Below are positions 33,014 through 45,894 of a stretch of DNA of 64,000 bases, one piece after another. Below the pieces are notes generated by a model. It saw only the letters and a program-made list of their open reading frames with translations, did not search any database and was not told the DNA's origin. The position numbers were made by a program, and so were the translations under genes. The stretch is from the NCBI GenBank assembly GCA_032718865.1, contig JALUTQ010000001.1, positions 1,984,001 through 2,048,000 on the forward strand, in the 5' to 3' direction. Origin of the DNA: Tilletia caries. Taxonomy: Eukaryota > Basidiomycota > Exobasidiomycetes > Tilletiales > Tilletiaceae. Positions within the stretch are counted from its first letter, which is position 1. The number at the start of each line of letters is the position of its first letter.

Positions 33014-33771
33014 CGATGTCGATTCGGCTAAGTTTCCTTCCAATCTGCAAGGGAGAGGCCTTGATCAGCTGCGTTTCTGTATTGTGGGAGGTGATTGGGC
33101 GAATGGAAGGACGCAGAGAGGAGAAGTTTTGGGGCAATTGAGAGCTGCGACTTACTTATAGGCGGCAGCAGCATGGGTGTACACATGATAGTATGGCCCA
33201 GAAGAGCTCTGTGATTGATGCTTGATGGAGAAGGAATGGACGACCTCGGTTGGAGCTGACCGATTCAATTACCCTTGACAAAGGGATCCGATTGGGTGGT
33301 GATGTACCGCAGCAAGTGGTCAGTTCCCTTTGTCCATGACGCTCACGCTCAATCCTCAACGAAGATACGCACTCGCAACACAGAGGACCGACCATGTTCT
33401 CGCCATTGTTGACTATTGGACTCCCCGCATGAGCATTGAGGAGACTGCTGGGCTTAGCAAAAGGAAGAAGGAGAGCAGAAGGTGCATTTGACGCCGGCCT
33501 ATGGGTTTCCCTGTATTAAGATATCCGGAGTTCAGTCAGGCCCACGACAAAGTCCTTCCTGCCCTTGCCTGTTCTCTCACATTTATGCTATCTCTGCATC
33601 CCATTCAAAGCAACGGGGATTTGTTCCTGGGACAATTCGGTTGTTCGAAGAGAAGCGTTAGAGTTGTGTTCTTGACACAACAACGCAGCGGCTTGGGACG
33701 GGTACGTTCTCCGGACGCAAAAATTGGGAGGAACGAAGTAAGATAAGCGTTAGTAGGGCTGGTTGTTCCTT
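33014..33771. other. Upstream part of MC module and flank
   Basis: 33014-33420 is similar to the region before copy 2 (51240-51723, opposite orientation) and represents the duplicated promoter side. 33420-33771 shows nothing recognisable. Confidence 0.5.
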
Positions 33772-33954
33772 CTACTCACTCTTGTTTTCCTTGTCACAGT
33801 TGTAGCACGCCTCGACGTCCTTGACTGCGGTCGTCCGATCTATGGTATCTTCGCAGCCCTCATCTTAACATTCGTACAGTGTATTGTCCTCAGGAATATT
33901 GGTACAGGTGAGACAGAAGGGAGGGTGTACCTTGACGATAATGTTAGCGCACAT
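33772..33954 (-). pseudogene. MC-family member broken by a stop codon
   Basis: From ATG 33954 the minus strand reads MCANIIVKVHPPFCLTC, then 11 residues and C, followed by TAA, then DEGC, 18 residues and CYNC, ending KENKSE-TAG. The TAA occupies the first position between the two Cys of the C-x4-C motif that reads CNDPDC in copy 1. The MC start, CxxC, C-x4-C and terminal CxxC order is that of the family. It has no acidic tail in this frame, though GTGAGTAG at the end could be a splice donor. Called a pseudogene because of the internal stop. Confidence 0.45.
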
Positions 33955-34261
33955 GCTCAGTATGAAAAGGCGATTCTTGCAGAGTTATGAGAGAGAAAGG
34001 TGAATGTACTTGGTGGTGAGACGTATCTGGGTCAAAGAGTGAGTGGTGCAGAGTAAGGTCAGTCCTCTCCCAAATTCTGTCGTTAGTGAACCAAAGTGCA
34101 GAACGCATTGATTGCACGTCAGCTCCTCCTAGTCATTGTATAATCATCCGTGCTGGTGTCAAGAAACAACGCAACTTTCCATGTTTCGCTGCAGATTCCA
34201 GAGACTCATCCTCTGTACGACTGCACAAAGCAGGAAGTTGACGACTTCCCGTCAAGAATGG

Positions 34262-34624
34262 CACGCAAAAGCCTGAGGTTGAGAACGGAGGGATACAAGG
34301 TCAATGAATGTGGCAGAGTTGAACAGCGCTCAGGTAAGCATCGAGTCCGAGCTGGGTGACTGGTGTGCACAGCTTTGAGCGCTCACCTGTTGAACAGGAA
34401 GTACTTTAGTGGGGACAGCGACCCTTGTTACCTGCGTGTCGGATATGCGAGGACAGCAGAACGAATCAGTGTTGAATATCGGTTGTAGCTGCGTCATGCC
34501 TGGTTTCACGTGTGACCAGGACGCAAAGGAGAAAAGGCTGGGGTTGAAGCTGTTCTGTGTCGGCTGTTGTGTGTGCGCGTGTGTGTGGGTGGCCGTGGCA
34601 GCGGAGCGTCCTCCAAATCTTTAG
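34262..34624 (+). CDS. Possible two-exon Cys-rich small protein
   Basis: A GTAAGC...TTTAG intron would join MARKSLRLRTEGYKVNECG to a Cys-rich second exon with CSCVMPGFTC, 14 residues and CVGCCVCAC. The spacing C ... C-x14-CxxC is loosely like the MC family, but the start and first CxxC are missing. Weak; could be chance. Confidence 0.18.
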
Positions 34625-34859
34625 AATAGCTGGCATGGAAAAGTACGGGAGGCAGATGAAAGGGCATACGGATATATCAGTACAGCGGGAGCCAGGATGC
34701 TATGGACGTAACAGTGTATTTACTGTGAGAAGTGTGCGTATCAAGCGGTATTGCAGAAGTGAAGGCGAGAGTGGCGATGGATGGCGGAAGGTTGAAGTAG
34801 GAGTTGGAGAAGTTCGTAGTCTTATCAGTGTGCCGTCTTGAACGAGGGGAAGAATTGGA

Positions 34860-35600
34860 AAGGAAGACTCACGCTGTCCTACACCAGGGTAGATAGTGTC
34901 ACCGGATAGAGTGGTCTTGGCTGCACGAATGGTCAGATTGCGCTCGAAGAGGGTCGTAAAGGTCGCGTCGAGGCTGCCGAACCATGCTACAAAGCGTGGG
35001 TCCCTGCTCGCGTGTGTCTTGATTCTATTCGTGGCAGGGTATTTGGATATCTCCAGAGCGATCTCACCGTGAGAACGAAGAACGCAATCAGCGCCATCCC
35101 GTGCTGTAAATTGAGCAATACCGGTCACTCATACTCAGCTCGACCACTCGGCTAGAATAGGTCGAAGAAGTGAGATTGTGGGCGATGTCGGGTCCTCCTG
35201 CACAGTCCTCAACAGTGTCTGGCTTGTTGTTGAAATGGAGGCCGGGAAAGATCGGCGATGGCGGTGGCTTTTTGGTCTCCTTGGAGCACTGGGAGGTTCA
35301 GCGAGAGAGGATGATCCATTGTCTGGCCTATTGAAGAGCAGGACGTCACCATTCCCAATTCCCATGAAGAAGACTTTCGTAACAAGAAGATAATGCACGA
35401 TGCTCACCTGTGTTAGACGGCAGACTAATAATGATGAAACAAATAGTAACGGAGAACGAGCCCTCCAGCTGGCGGAAAGTTGACGAGCCTCGGTGACGAT
35501 GGCCTGCTGGACATATACTAGCTGCTGATGCCAATCTTGCCGAGCTGGAGATGCTGCTCGGCGACCAGTCGATGAGTTCGCACACCGAGAACTTTTGCTT
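34860..35600 (-). CDS. Hypothetical intron-interrupted gene, exons uncertain
   Basis: Minus-strand coding-like blocks: QQLVYVQQAIVTEARQLSAS ending CRLTQ at a GTGAGC donor, a block RPKSHRHRRSFPASIS ... LRPILAEWSS, and a block GADCVLRSHGEIALEISKYP ... RFVAWFGSLDATFTTLFERN. They are separated by short stops that may be introns. No family recognised; the model is tentative. Confidence 0.25.
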
Positions 35601-35950
35601 CATTCGCCCACGGATAGTTTTTATATTCTGTTCGAGATAGAGAGGACCTCGTCTCAGCAAAACTGTCATCAGAGGATGGAAACCAAAAAAGAGAGGGAGC
35701 AGAGAGGGAAGGATGAGAAGAAAGGATTGAGGAGAGAGCGGTTATTAGCGATCATGTGTCAGGTGCCTCCGAGACGGGCGACAATTCGAAAGGTGTCAAG
35801 TGAAGGAGACCAGGCAAGGTCCCTTCTGACTGCCACAATTCGGTCCTGGAGGTTACATCGGACAACACAATTTACGCCAATGGACACTTGACGTCGTGGG
35901 CCGGCCTGTAATCGTGTGATCAAATCAAGGCCAAACAGACATCCGGAGTA

Positions 35951-36669
35951 CAGAGACCGGACAGTGAGTGGGTCGAAATTCGCACATTTTTGCCGTTGCA
36001 CACCTCCGAGCTCGACACACAATACATAAACACCCTGCCTTCCAAAGAAATGAATTGTAGCTATCATAGATAGCAAGTACCTCCCGCTTGATTGAGGGTC
36101 ATTGATAGCCGGGTCGTTGAGAACGGTGGTGCTGAAGAAATGTACAGTTCAGAAATTTTTGGACAGTGTGTGGGTCAATTTTTCAATCCATTGTATCGGG
36201 CGATCGATCGCGAAGCTCTTCTGAGTGAAGTTTGTCTCATCCAAAAGCGCTCATGGCGGATCGAACATCGACCCCCCCCCCACTCGCCAACCACCCCTGC
36301 ACTCCAGACCACCCAGCTCCTCAACCAGTGGACCAATTCACCTCAATACACCTGCTACGTTTTCTTCTTAGATAGTACTCCAAACTCTTTCTCTGTTCTG
36401 ACACTGCTTATTCAGGTGGATTTGGTGTCATTGGTGTTCAAAGTCGTTGTACATCAATGAATCTCGAAATCTCAGATCGACCTCGACCTGCTCGCAGCAC
36501 CATAGCTCAGCCGTTAGCAAGGAAAGTACGTCTCAAATTTGCATGGCGGGGTCGCTGTGGGCTAAGGAATACAGCACATGTGTCTGCGACTACTTTTTGT
36601 TGTGTTGTGTGGTAGTTATGATGACCGACCCACTCACTGTCCGACGACCCACTCACTGTCCGGTCTCTG
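35951..36669. mobile_element. Tc1/mariner-like MITE (719 bp)
   Basis: Perfect 25-bp terminal inverted repeats starting CAGAGACCGGACAGTGAG, flanked on both sides by TA (35949-35950 and 36670-36671), the target duplicated by Tc1/mariner elements. A second partial copy of the right terminal motif (CCCACTCACTGTCCG) lies just inside the right end at about 36629-36643. No transposase; small internal frames are not convincing. Confidence 0.8.
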
Positions 36670-36671
36670 TA

Positions 36672-38353
36672 CCGGGGGGGTCCGTGACAGGATCATTTGC
36701 CAGAGAGAGAGCGTCTCGAGAGTTTCTGGTGTTTTTAGGCCGAGGCTGCAGGCAGACGTGCATTTTGGAGATGTGTGCCATGGCATCAGTCCAGAAGATG
36801 GAACTGGGACAAAGGCATGCAGGCCGCTGTGACCTCCTCGTCGGGGCCTTGTCCTTTGCGACGTACCGAGCGATGGCAGGGGAAGGCAAAACGATGAGAT
36901 GCATCAAGCATCAAGTTAGGTGCGGTACGTAGCTTGGGGAAAAGAGGGTTGGTCCTCGAGCATTCTCATCCGCCCCGAAGCAAACCTGGACCGACCTGTC
37001 CACCACGACGCATTGTCTGCCATCCACCACAACTCGCCGCTGAAAGCACTGGAGTCTATCCCTTACCTTTAAAGCTGTAACGGTGGCAAATCGTCATACC
37101 GTTTTACTATGAGCGCTCCTTCCTCGCCTCACCACTGCTCACCACACAACTCTGAGAGCCTCAACTTCTGCCTATCGCTGCTCCATAGACCTATCCTCAT
37201 TCCTACCAAGTCTCAAGTTGACAGAATGCTTCCTCTCTGTGCTATGGTGATTCGCGTCCGTCGGAGCCTTTCCCACGTGTTCTGCCTGCTTCCCGCGCTC
37301 CAACGCCCAAGTCTGTCCACGTGTATGTAATTTAGAGTTGGTTTCGTCCAGTCGCCTCAACACAACATCCGGGTTCTACACCGCCAACGAAGTCTCAGTC
37401 TCAATAGGACTTGGGGAGAGACTTGACAGATTCTTGGGAAACATAAGACCCGAAAGGCGCAACAAAGTCTAGCGCCCCTTTTCTCTGAGTCTTTTCAAGA
37501 TGAAATAAAATGGTTGTCGCAGTCTTTCACGAAGATCTTCGATCGGCATAGGTCACAATTCTTGGACAAGTCTGGGAGGCCATTCTTGGACAAGTTTGGG
37601 AGGCCATACTTGACCAGATACTCGCTATACTCCTGGTGAAGTTCCCAGATCATATCTGCCTGGAGACCTTCAAGCAAGCCTAGGCCCATCCACATGATAG
37701 AGTCTGGACAAGATCTCATCACAAATCTCATATCGATTGCTACCCTAGTCTCATTCATCTCTCATGCCTACTCTGCTGTATGACTTTCTAGAAGTCTGCT
37801 CTGAGGCACAAAGCCTATAACGGGACTGCAAATCAGGGATGAGAGCGGGTATGGCCGCACTGCTGCAGTGTATTTCCTAATACGGACGTGATATGAATAC
37901 GTGGGTCGGATACCCCACGGCCCACGCCTCCAGCCCCCAGGCCCCAGGCCCCAGCTGCCAGCATCGGTCATCGTGAAGATGGCTGAAGGAGGTTGGCCGT
38001 TGGAATGGGATCTGAGGGAGAAGAGGCAAGAGGGTGAGAAAGAACAGGGGGGTTGTGGACTGTGGTAATCAAAAAGGTGAGGGACAGGACCAAAGGGGTG
38101 AGCTGACGCCTTTAGATCTGTTTCTGCTTGACCATAGAGATTGGGTTGAACGGATGAGGGATGAAGGGATGAGCAAGCCGGGAATCGGGAGTGAGAAAAA
38201 AAAGGTCAGCGGTCAGCTTAGATGTTAGCGCAAAGGGAGAGTCGGCCGTCAGAATCCTGGTGGGTAGCAATAATCAAAGAGAATAGAGAGATGAGCTGCA
38301 TGGAGATGAAACTTTTATGTTGGCAGTCAGTTGGAAGTTGGAACTTAAAAGCC
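36672..38353. other. Intergenic with a small tandem repeat
   Basis: No supported gene. Two 24-bp tandem units lie at 37559-37582 and 37583-37606 (TTCTTGGACAAGT then C/T then TGGGAGGCCA). Confidence 0.5.
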
Positions 38354-40086
38354 CTACAAGGCTTTGCCGGTGCTAAACATCTTCATGAATCTTTGCTCTT
38401 CCTCGGATTGGCGAGGGACGTTGATGAAGGTGCACCTTCCGAACTTCGACTGGCACTTGCTGAGTGCCGACTCCAGCGACCTGTGCAAATGCAATTGGAG
38501 GTCGGAGAAGGTCAGGTTGTCAGTAGGTGACTGGCATTGGAAAGAGATTGAAATAGAGTGTGGACTTGCCTTGTTGACGTTGCGATCTCTTCTTCCGTGC
38601 CAGAGGCTTGATCCACCACTTCCGCGACCGCCGGGTCCAGCTCGGCCCAGAAGTCGCGGTTCCAACGACCCTTGGTGTCCTTAATGTCGACTTTGAGAGC
38701 AAGGGCTCGCTGTCCGATGAAAGAGAAGGGGAGGGTAAGCAGACAATACAAGAGATGTAGAAGAACTATGAGTAAATGGCATGAGAATACTCACAAGCAA
38801 AGCCACCCGATAAATCAGACCCCAGGTGAGCTTGAGCTGAGAGCAGCTTAGAAGAACATCTTCAACAAAATCCTTCAGATTCATCTTGTCAATTCCTCTT
38901 CCTCCGCCAGCTGCGTCGTAGATCTGCTCAACATTATGTATGAAGATTGAAGATTGAAGTGAGATTGATCAGTCAGAACTCAGAATGTCTCGTAAGTTTC
39001 TTTGAGAAATGAGAGGGTCGTATCTCACCTTCTGCTTCCAAGCAAAGCGCATGCTATCCATGCATGCCCTGATGACGCTGAGGACTGCATCATGGCCGTC
39101 GGCATTGTCGATGTCCATGAGCTGTCCTCCGTTCGTACCCAGCATCTCAGGTTTCTTCTCTGTCATACGCTGTCAGAAATGTTAAATAGGTTAGAGTGCA
39201 AGTAGGGAACGTTAGCCATGGCCCATGCGTGGGTGCTGAGATTCTCACGACGACAAGCTCCTCGATGGCGCGGCAGTGATGAGAGTAGCCGGGGCAGTTG
39301 GGGTTCCACCAGGCCTTCTTTACGGCTGCTTCGATATTGGCCTGTAAAAGTTAGAAGGGTAGAGACGCAGAGTGCTGAGTCAGAGATCTTCGTAATGGAC
39401 AGCATCAAGTCGCTTGGATGAGCTTGAATCTCGAGTGACCTCCAAAACACTCACTCTCCCTTCCTCTCGAACTGTGTTGCTGACTTCCAACAGCGGGAGG
39501 AGTGTCGGCAACTTGCTGTTGATTACCTCCACCTCCTTCCGCAAGAGCTTCACCTCCTTCAGCAGCTCCACGATCATGTCTGTCGTGGACAAGGCCTGAG
39601 CACGCCCGTCCACTTCCATCTCGATGCGATCTTCGAGATGGCCATCCTGTGGACAGGTAGGCGGGCAAACAGAAGCTATGTGAGCTCATCGACGAGTGTA
39701 GAAGGTGCGAGCTGAGTCACTGACGAGCCTCCTTTCATACTCACTTCAGCCTCGAAAGCATCGACCATCATCTTTGCTGCCGTGTTCAAGCCATGAACAG
39801 CGGCATTCGAGAGCTTGTAGCGTTTGGCGGCGGGCAAGACGCTCGCGTGCTCGGCTTCGGCGCTAGTGAGGAGATCTGGAGCATCCGGGACGGGGGTGCG
39901 CATGCGGCGCCCCTGCTGGGTTACGCCATTCTCATCCGTATCCGTATCTTCGGGCGCGGGGGGGACAAGGTTATCACGGAGAAGGTCGTTCCGGAAGACC
40001 TGGTTGTTCGAGCCATTGTGGGGCTTCTGGCGGAGCAGCACGGTCGTTGGTGTTGCTGGGTTGGCGTTCCTGGGTGATCTGGTCAC
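38354..40086 (-). CDS. Partner gene of a putative two-gene DNA transposon
   Basis: Multi-exon minus-strand gene ending at TAG 38354. The most upstream visible exon (to about 40086) begins after an acceptor, so the true start exon is unknown. Segments: VLLRQKPHNGSNNQVFRNDL and AAKRYKLSNAAVHGLNTAA; then, after a GTGAGT intron, TTDMIVELLKEVKLLRKEVE (coiled coil); then KKAWWNPNCPGYSHHCRAI; IRACMDSMRFAWKQK; LKLTWGLIYRVALL; RWNRDFWAELDPAVAE; and a final RCTFINVPRQSEEEQRFMKM. It is divergent from the transposase-like gene at 40318 with about 230 bp between. Such neighbour genes are common beside this fungal transposon-like family as I recall it. Function unknown; perhaps DNA binding or assembly. Confidence 0.5.
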
Positions 40087-40317
40087 TGGTGAGTAGTAGT
40101 GTCAACTGGGTGGCGGTGTCGGGAGGCGGAGCTGCAGAAGAGGTGAAAACCGAGACTTGTGGCGCTGACAAAAGTGCACGTGTCGGCGCGCGTGACGCGT
40201 GTGCGTCGCGGCACGATGCTGTTTACTCCCTCTCTCCATCTGAGCTCAACAGTCTGTCCCTCTCGCCTTGCATCAGTCGGTGTCGGAACACAAAGCGCGA
40301 TACTCGGACTCGAGCCG

Positions 40318-43300
40318 ATGTCTGATCTACCGGAGGGTGAGTCACGCAGCGCTTGCTTGCTGCAGCCGGCAGGAGCTCCCAGGATTTGGGGGATTGGTGA
40401 CAAGTGACGGAGCAAGCCATTGTCAGACAAGCACCAGCGGCTGATCTATTTCCTGATTCCCTCCTCTTGTGTACGCATTTAGAATTTGAGGAGCTTCCCG
40501 CCTCGTCCAAAGCTCGCTGCAAGATCTGTCCTGGTCCACGGGTTCTGAAAAGAAGCAAGGTCCTGGACCACGCTCGTTCCTCTGGTCACCAGCACCGTTT
40601 GCGACTCCCCCCTTGTGCTCTTCCCTCCACCAGTACCCGCCGGCAACTTCAAGATCTCGGCGCGGCAGTGTCTGCTGCAGAAGACGAAGGACCTCCGTGC
40701 GATGACGACGTGCAGCATGATCTCGACGGAGTCGAGTACTTCAGTCATTGGACGTTTGCGCCAGACGTCAACGAGCAGCATGCATCTGCCCCCAACATCG
40801 ATGCAGCGCTGCCAACTGGCTATCGATCTACCTACGAAGGACTGCTGCATCAGCAGCCCTCGGAGGACGACATTCCTGCAGGCAACAACAGTCTTGGTCG
40901 AGATGTCCCAGAGGACGGGAACAATGAGAACAGTTCGGAAAGGGCAATCGATGCGTTCTTGCAGGCCTTTAAGCTGATCGGCCAATCTGACGTGCGAGAC
41001 TGGGCACCATTTCCGGACAGAGAGGTATGTAGGTTTGTCAAGTGTGTCATGTGTATGATTGATTATCGTCCTAGTCATCATCATTTTCCACTAACTGCCC
41101 AAAACACAACTTCTCCTCATTTACAGACCTTCCTTGTGGCGGTCGCCTCGCTCAATCCACGTTCTCCCCTGAGCGTCTCTGAGATCAAGACGATGCTATC
41201 CTTCGCCCACGCGGTAGGAGGCGAACGAGTGCCAAGCTACGACACGTACTTGAAAGCACTGAAGTCTTTGCGTCAACTGTCCTCGGGTCTCGAGCAGCGT
41301 AAAGGATCGTCCGGAAATCTCTTTTTACATCACACCTCTACACGACATCATCTCTCGTCAATTCTCCAACCCTCAGACGAGAGCAAAGCTCCACTTCCTC
41401 TCACGTCGCTGTGAGACAGTTCGCGAGCTGCGGGACGGCGAAGAATTCGGAAAGCAGCCTGGACTCGGCAAGGCTCAACCTATGGTCACTCTGCGGGACG
41501 GCACAAGCGCTTATATTGGGGTTCCGATAGCTATCGTTGGTCAAGATAGGGCCATTCTTCCGCTGGAATGGTATGAGGGGCCCGCCCAAAATACCTTTGC
41601 TAGAGCCTATAAACTGACAGTCGATACTTCGTCCCGGAAGCTTACGTCCACCAGTCAAGTTTGCGATGTGGCTGTTGACACGCTCACAACTTCGTCCAGT
41701 TTTGCTCGGGGTATCCGCCATTACCGCCTCGGTGAGTTCGCTGGTATAATCCCACTCCCCATCGCTCTCCTCATTCCATCCTCAGGTTGTGGTTCAGTGT
41801 TGAGTCGTCGCTCTTTGATCTTTCGTATGAGTGGCCATGCTATCCGGTTCCACACACAGGGACTGCTTGTTGATGACTTTTGCCTTTCGTACGCTCGGCA
41901 GCCACGGACCTTCCCGGCTATGAGTTCGTCAAGAGCCTCAGGAGGCGATTCCCGGGCAAGATGGTGTATTCCCTACCCATCATTACAGCGATCGATGATT
42001 GGGGCGGAGGAAAATCACGCAAGTGGGATCCTCACCATAGCCTCCTCCTCATGCTTGCTGGCCTCGACCGAAAAGAACTCGATAAAGAGCAGAGCATTCA
42101 TTTGTTTGCCGCCTCGAACCACGCCAATCCCTCGGAGCTGATGGAAGCGTTTGTTGCGGAGCTGAGGTGAGTGACTTGTACTCCCATCCGTCTCCCACTC
42201 GTCTACAGTCACTCGCTTTGCAACACTTCAGGGGTGCCAGTATAGCCTTCCGTCTGAAGTGGATCATCAGATCAGGCCTAAGCCTACACCTACACACTTT
42301 GAAGCTAAGGAAAGTGATCTAACTTCGTCCTTTTTGCTCTCAGCCACGGTCCGCTCGACGTATGGGACTGCCAGTCTCAGAACAATGTCATAGTCGTCCC
42401 GTACCTTCTGGCTGTGTGCGCGGACAACCCCATGGCTGCAGAGTTGTCGGCATCTTCCGGTATGCAGGCCAATTTTCCCTGCCGCATCTGTTCCTGGGGA
42501 GGAAAATTCGTTGAAAAGGCAACAGAAGATGGGGTACGCCAAATGATTGAAGTGAGTCGAAGTTCTTGCCTCCCGTCACCCCTGACTCGCGCTAGGGTGG
42601 AACTCAACTTCGTCTGTTGAAACGTTTTGTTCTCTCCTCTTGTCTTCAGGGTGGCAGTCTGCGCTCTCCTGAAAAGACGGTCAAAGAATTAGGCAAACAG
42701 CTGCGATTGGCCTCCACGAATTGCACCGAGCAGACACTGCGTGAGCGCTGGACGAAGACTGGAGTGAAGGATCGTTCTACAACCGAGTGCTGCACCATAT
42801 TGTTTCAGCTCCACCACGAGCTCTCAGGCAAAGCAACAAAGTCGCCTTACAACCGCAGCCAACCGCTCGATCCACTTGAGCTCGCCACTCGAATGAAATC
42901 AGAGCGGCGGAAGTTAAAGCAAGCACCCTGGAAGTCATCCCTACTTTCTCCTGACTGTGAGTAGACTAGTATCGACGATTGAGATTTGAGATGGATCTTA
43001 AGGTCAATTAATTTACAATGGGCTTATGCAGTACCACTCGCCTTCGACGTTCACGCCCAAACTCCCCCCGAATGTCTTCACACACTTACCCTCGGTCCTC
43101 TCAAGTATCTGGCAGCAATAACCGGTTCCACATTGAACGATGATGCTCGCGATCATCTTCTGCTTGCCCTGGAGGACTGCGCCACCGAGGGCATCGACTG
43201 CGGCAAGACGTTTCGAGCCTCGTATCATCTGCAACATCTCAATTCACTGGTGGGACGGGAGCTTAAGGTGCTGAGCCAGGTGATGGTCGCGTCTATGGCT

Positions 43301-44849
43301 CCCTTGGTCAAGAAGGAACTGGTTTCTGTGGACCTACAGGAGGCGTGGTTACGTGCAGCGGAGCTGTCCAAGCTGTTGTGGGTGGACGAGATTCCCAGGA
43401 ACGAATTGCAGGAATACACGGTGAGCAAGGTTGACATACAGATTTCAGAGTTCGATGAAATGTTTACACTTCAGATTCAATTGTACTGTCATAAGGACCG
43501 ATTAGGACATGCCACGAGGGCGTTGATGGCTGCCGTTGCAAAGATAGCACCTAAGTCAATCGTCTCTCGACCGAAGTACCACCTCCTCACCCACGTCCCT
43601 GCAGCCATCAGGTCCTTCGGAGTGGCCGCTAACTTTGCCACGGAGCGAACGGAACGGTTCGTCGCCGTGCAACGTACAGCGGTAGCCCACTCCAACCGCA
43701 TGGCGAATTCGAGAGATGTGGCCCAGCGACTGCTGGACCAACAGCTTTTGCGTCACCTGATGACGGGCGGATACCGCCTGAATCATCAGCAAGCAAGGGT
43801 CGAACAACCCTGCCACAGCATGGTAGAGATCATCTCTCACCGCAAGAATCGAATCTTCCGGGAGAAATGGGGATTGACTAGCATGGATAACGTGATTGGT
43901 ATGTTTCTTACAAGCTCCCAATAATAACAACCCCATAATTGGCGTGTTTCTGACAACATACTTTCCATCACAGCTCCCACTCTTTTTCAAGTCTCAGGGT
44001 CGTATTCATCACATTCGCTCGAAGGGAGAAGAAAACTGTGCTGTGGGTAACTTCGTCTACTACGATGGGGATCCCGATGCGAGAGCCCAGGTGAGTAGAT
44101 TCCCAGCTAGACGTCTCCATCATAACCCAGAACCGCTTTCCCCACTGACACATTGATCTGCCTTGACTCTTGTAGCTAGAGGTCGGGCGTATATCGGGAT
44201 TCCGACTTTCCGATGAGGATGAATGCCTCGTCACGGTGGAACGATACTCACTCCATGCCATCAATCCCAACTACGGCATGCGAAGCATTCGATCAACCGG
44301 CATCTCTATCACGGTGGCTGTCGACGTGAGTTCCGATCTGTCATGATTCATGTTGTGCTGGGACTTGTGAATTTGGCGCTTGGCAGAGAGAGAGATGGAC
44401 ATTAGTCCCTTCAAAATTGTTCTGATGTGCATAGTGCAACTATCCTCTGTTTCCCAACTCAGGCGATAATCCAGCTTCTCAACGCTCCTCACGATTGCGT
44501 GCACGCTCAATGCGGCGTGGATCATGAGGGTCATGATGTCAGGCAAGAGCGGATTCTGACAGGCATCACCAGACCTGCGATCCGACACCGGCAACAGGGA
44601 CGGCATCAACGGTATCTTCTCAACCACACGATGCTCTGCCACCCACTTCCCTTGTTCAGGAGCCGAATCAGCCAGCAATTCAGCGTCTCCACCATCGACG
44701 ACGTCACGACAGCGTTTCAGACCGGGATGGAGAACCACGTTCAGCAGGAGCAAAAGAAACGACGGAAGCGCAATGATGGAGCTGCTTCAACATTCGACCA
44801 AACACAACATGAAGACGACGAATTCTCTGAGGACAACGACGATGTTTAG
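40318..44849 (+). CDS. Transposase-like protein of an expanded fungal family, possibly decayed
   Basis: Exon 1 (40318-40336, MSDLPE) splices in frame to 40483-41024, giving a BED-like zinc finger CKICPGP ... HARSSGH. Further blocks: FLVAVASLNPRSPLSVSEIK; then FYITPLHDIISRQFSNPQTR, one base out of frame near 41302 unless a 52-nt intron is used; PIITAIDDWGGGKSRKWDPH with MLAGLDRKELD; VPYLLAVCADNPMAAELSAS with CRICSWGG; PECLHTLTLGPLKYLA; PKYHLLTHVPAAIRSFG with ATERTERFVAV; then CLVTVERYSL and the end piece HDCVHAQCGV ... QERILTGITRPAIRH ... LNHTMLCH, finishing in an acidic tail. This block order matches a large transposon-like family in basidiomycetes. Two TGA codons near 41867 also suggest decay. 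About ten exons. Confidence 0.6.
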
Positions 44850-45894
44850 CAGCTCATAGCTGGGCCCTCGTTTGTAAAACAAATACCTTCAGCTTGGATA
44901 TCCAGACCATTCTCCTTAACCCATCCCAGCTCACGTCGTCTTTTTCATGCTTCACTCATCAATCACAGACCCCTTTCCTTCTGTTTTTTTCTTCTGTCTT
45001 CTCCTCTTCCCCTTCTTTCTCCTCTTCTTCATGACCTTCTTCCTCACCACCACCACCGCCAACCAGCCTCATAAGCGCACCATCTTCCTTTCTCCTCGCA
45101 TCGACATCTCCCAAGGTGGGTATTTGCTCTAACCCTCCCGCTGCTGACTGTTTATCTTCGCTCTCCCCGGTCTGAAGCGCCTAGGATCTCCTCTTCCTCC
45201 GGAGAGCCTCTTTCCCTCCGAGAGTCCGAGCTGTCCCCTCGTCTGCTGATCTCCTCTCTTCTTCCCTCTCTTCCTTCCTCCCTATCATTCTTACTTTTTT
45301 GAAGCAGCTCATAAGCGACTTGGTACTTCCCTGGATGCGCCGTGTCTTCTCTCCGAGTTCCGACGCGCCTCGGTCCTCGTCCTCCCCTCTTCATCCAAGA
45401 CAGCGCTGGACAGCTGTCCAGCTGTCCCGTCCAGATTGATCCCTTCCTCCCTTCTGATGCAGCTCCTGATACACATCCTTTTTCTTTGCCTTCCAGTCCT
45501 GATGCAGTTCATTCCCTCATCCCCTTCCCTCTGAGTTTCTGACCCGACTGACTTGCGATGCTGATTCTTTTCTCTCTCTCCTCTCATCTCCTCTCATTAT
45601 TCCCCATCCCATCAGCTGTCTGTTGCCTGTGGCCCCTTTCCCCCATTTTTTCCTCCATTCCGCCCACCCTTTAGGGTGAGTTCGCGGAATCACGTCTTAG
45701 CTCGTGGACACCCCCCGCCCTCGCTCTTCGAATCCGCACTCGAAGGCCTCGAAGGCCGAGCTGCTGAGATGCTTCAGGCTTGGGAATCGTCTGTATATTA
45801 TCATCCCTTCCTCTCGTAATACAGTAGCATTCAATATTCAATCACTGAGATGATATTGATTCTGTGTGTCCGAAGAGGGTGTCTACCCAGATCC
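44850..45894. other. Pyrimidine-rich intergenic region
   Basis: CT-rich low-complexity DNA (44940-45660) with no supported gene; one right end of the putative transposon may lie here but no inverted repeat was found by eye. Confidence 0.4.

Larger units (their letters stand above)
29300..33420. repeat. Segmental duplication, copy A
   Basis: Corresponds to 55650-64000 (copy B) in the same orientation. It starts within the 3' end of secreted gene 1 and covers its 3' flank (29319-30962, otherwise without genes), secreted paralog 2 and the acidic-tail MC gene. From about 29770 to 31970 the copies align without gaps at an offset of 26,402 bp and are nearly identical. Before and after that they are clearly diverged with indels. 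Copy B has two extra insertions (about 58430-59062 and the Harbinger element). Confidence 0.9.

Noticed and set aside
36578..36832. MCLRLLFVVLC start with Cys 2 and 11, considered as another MC-family member
   Set aside because: Lies on the inverted repeat of the mariner-like MITE and lacks the later CxxC and C-x4-C motifs.
45668..45680. CCCTTTAGGGT, considered as a telomere-repeat remnant
   Set aside because: Single copy only; no TTAGGG array anywhere in the window.
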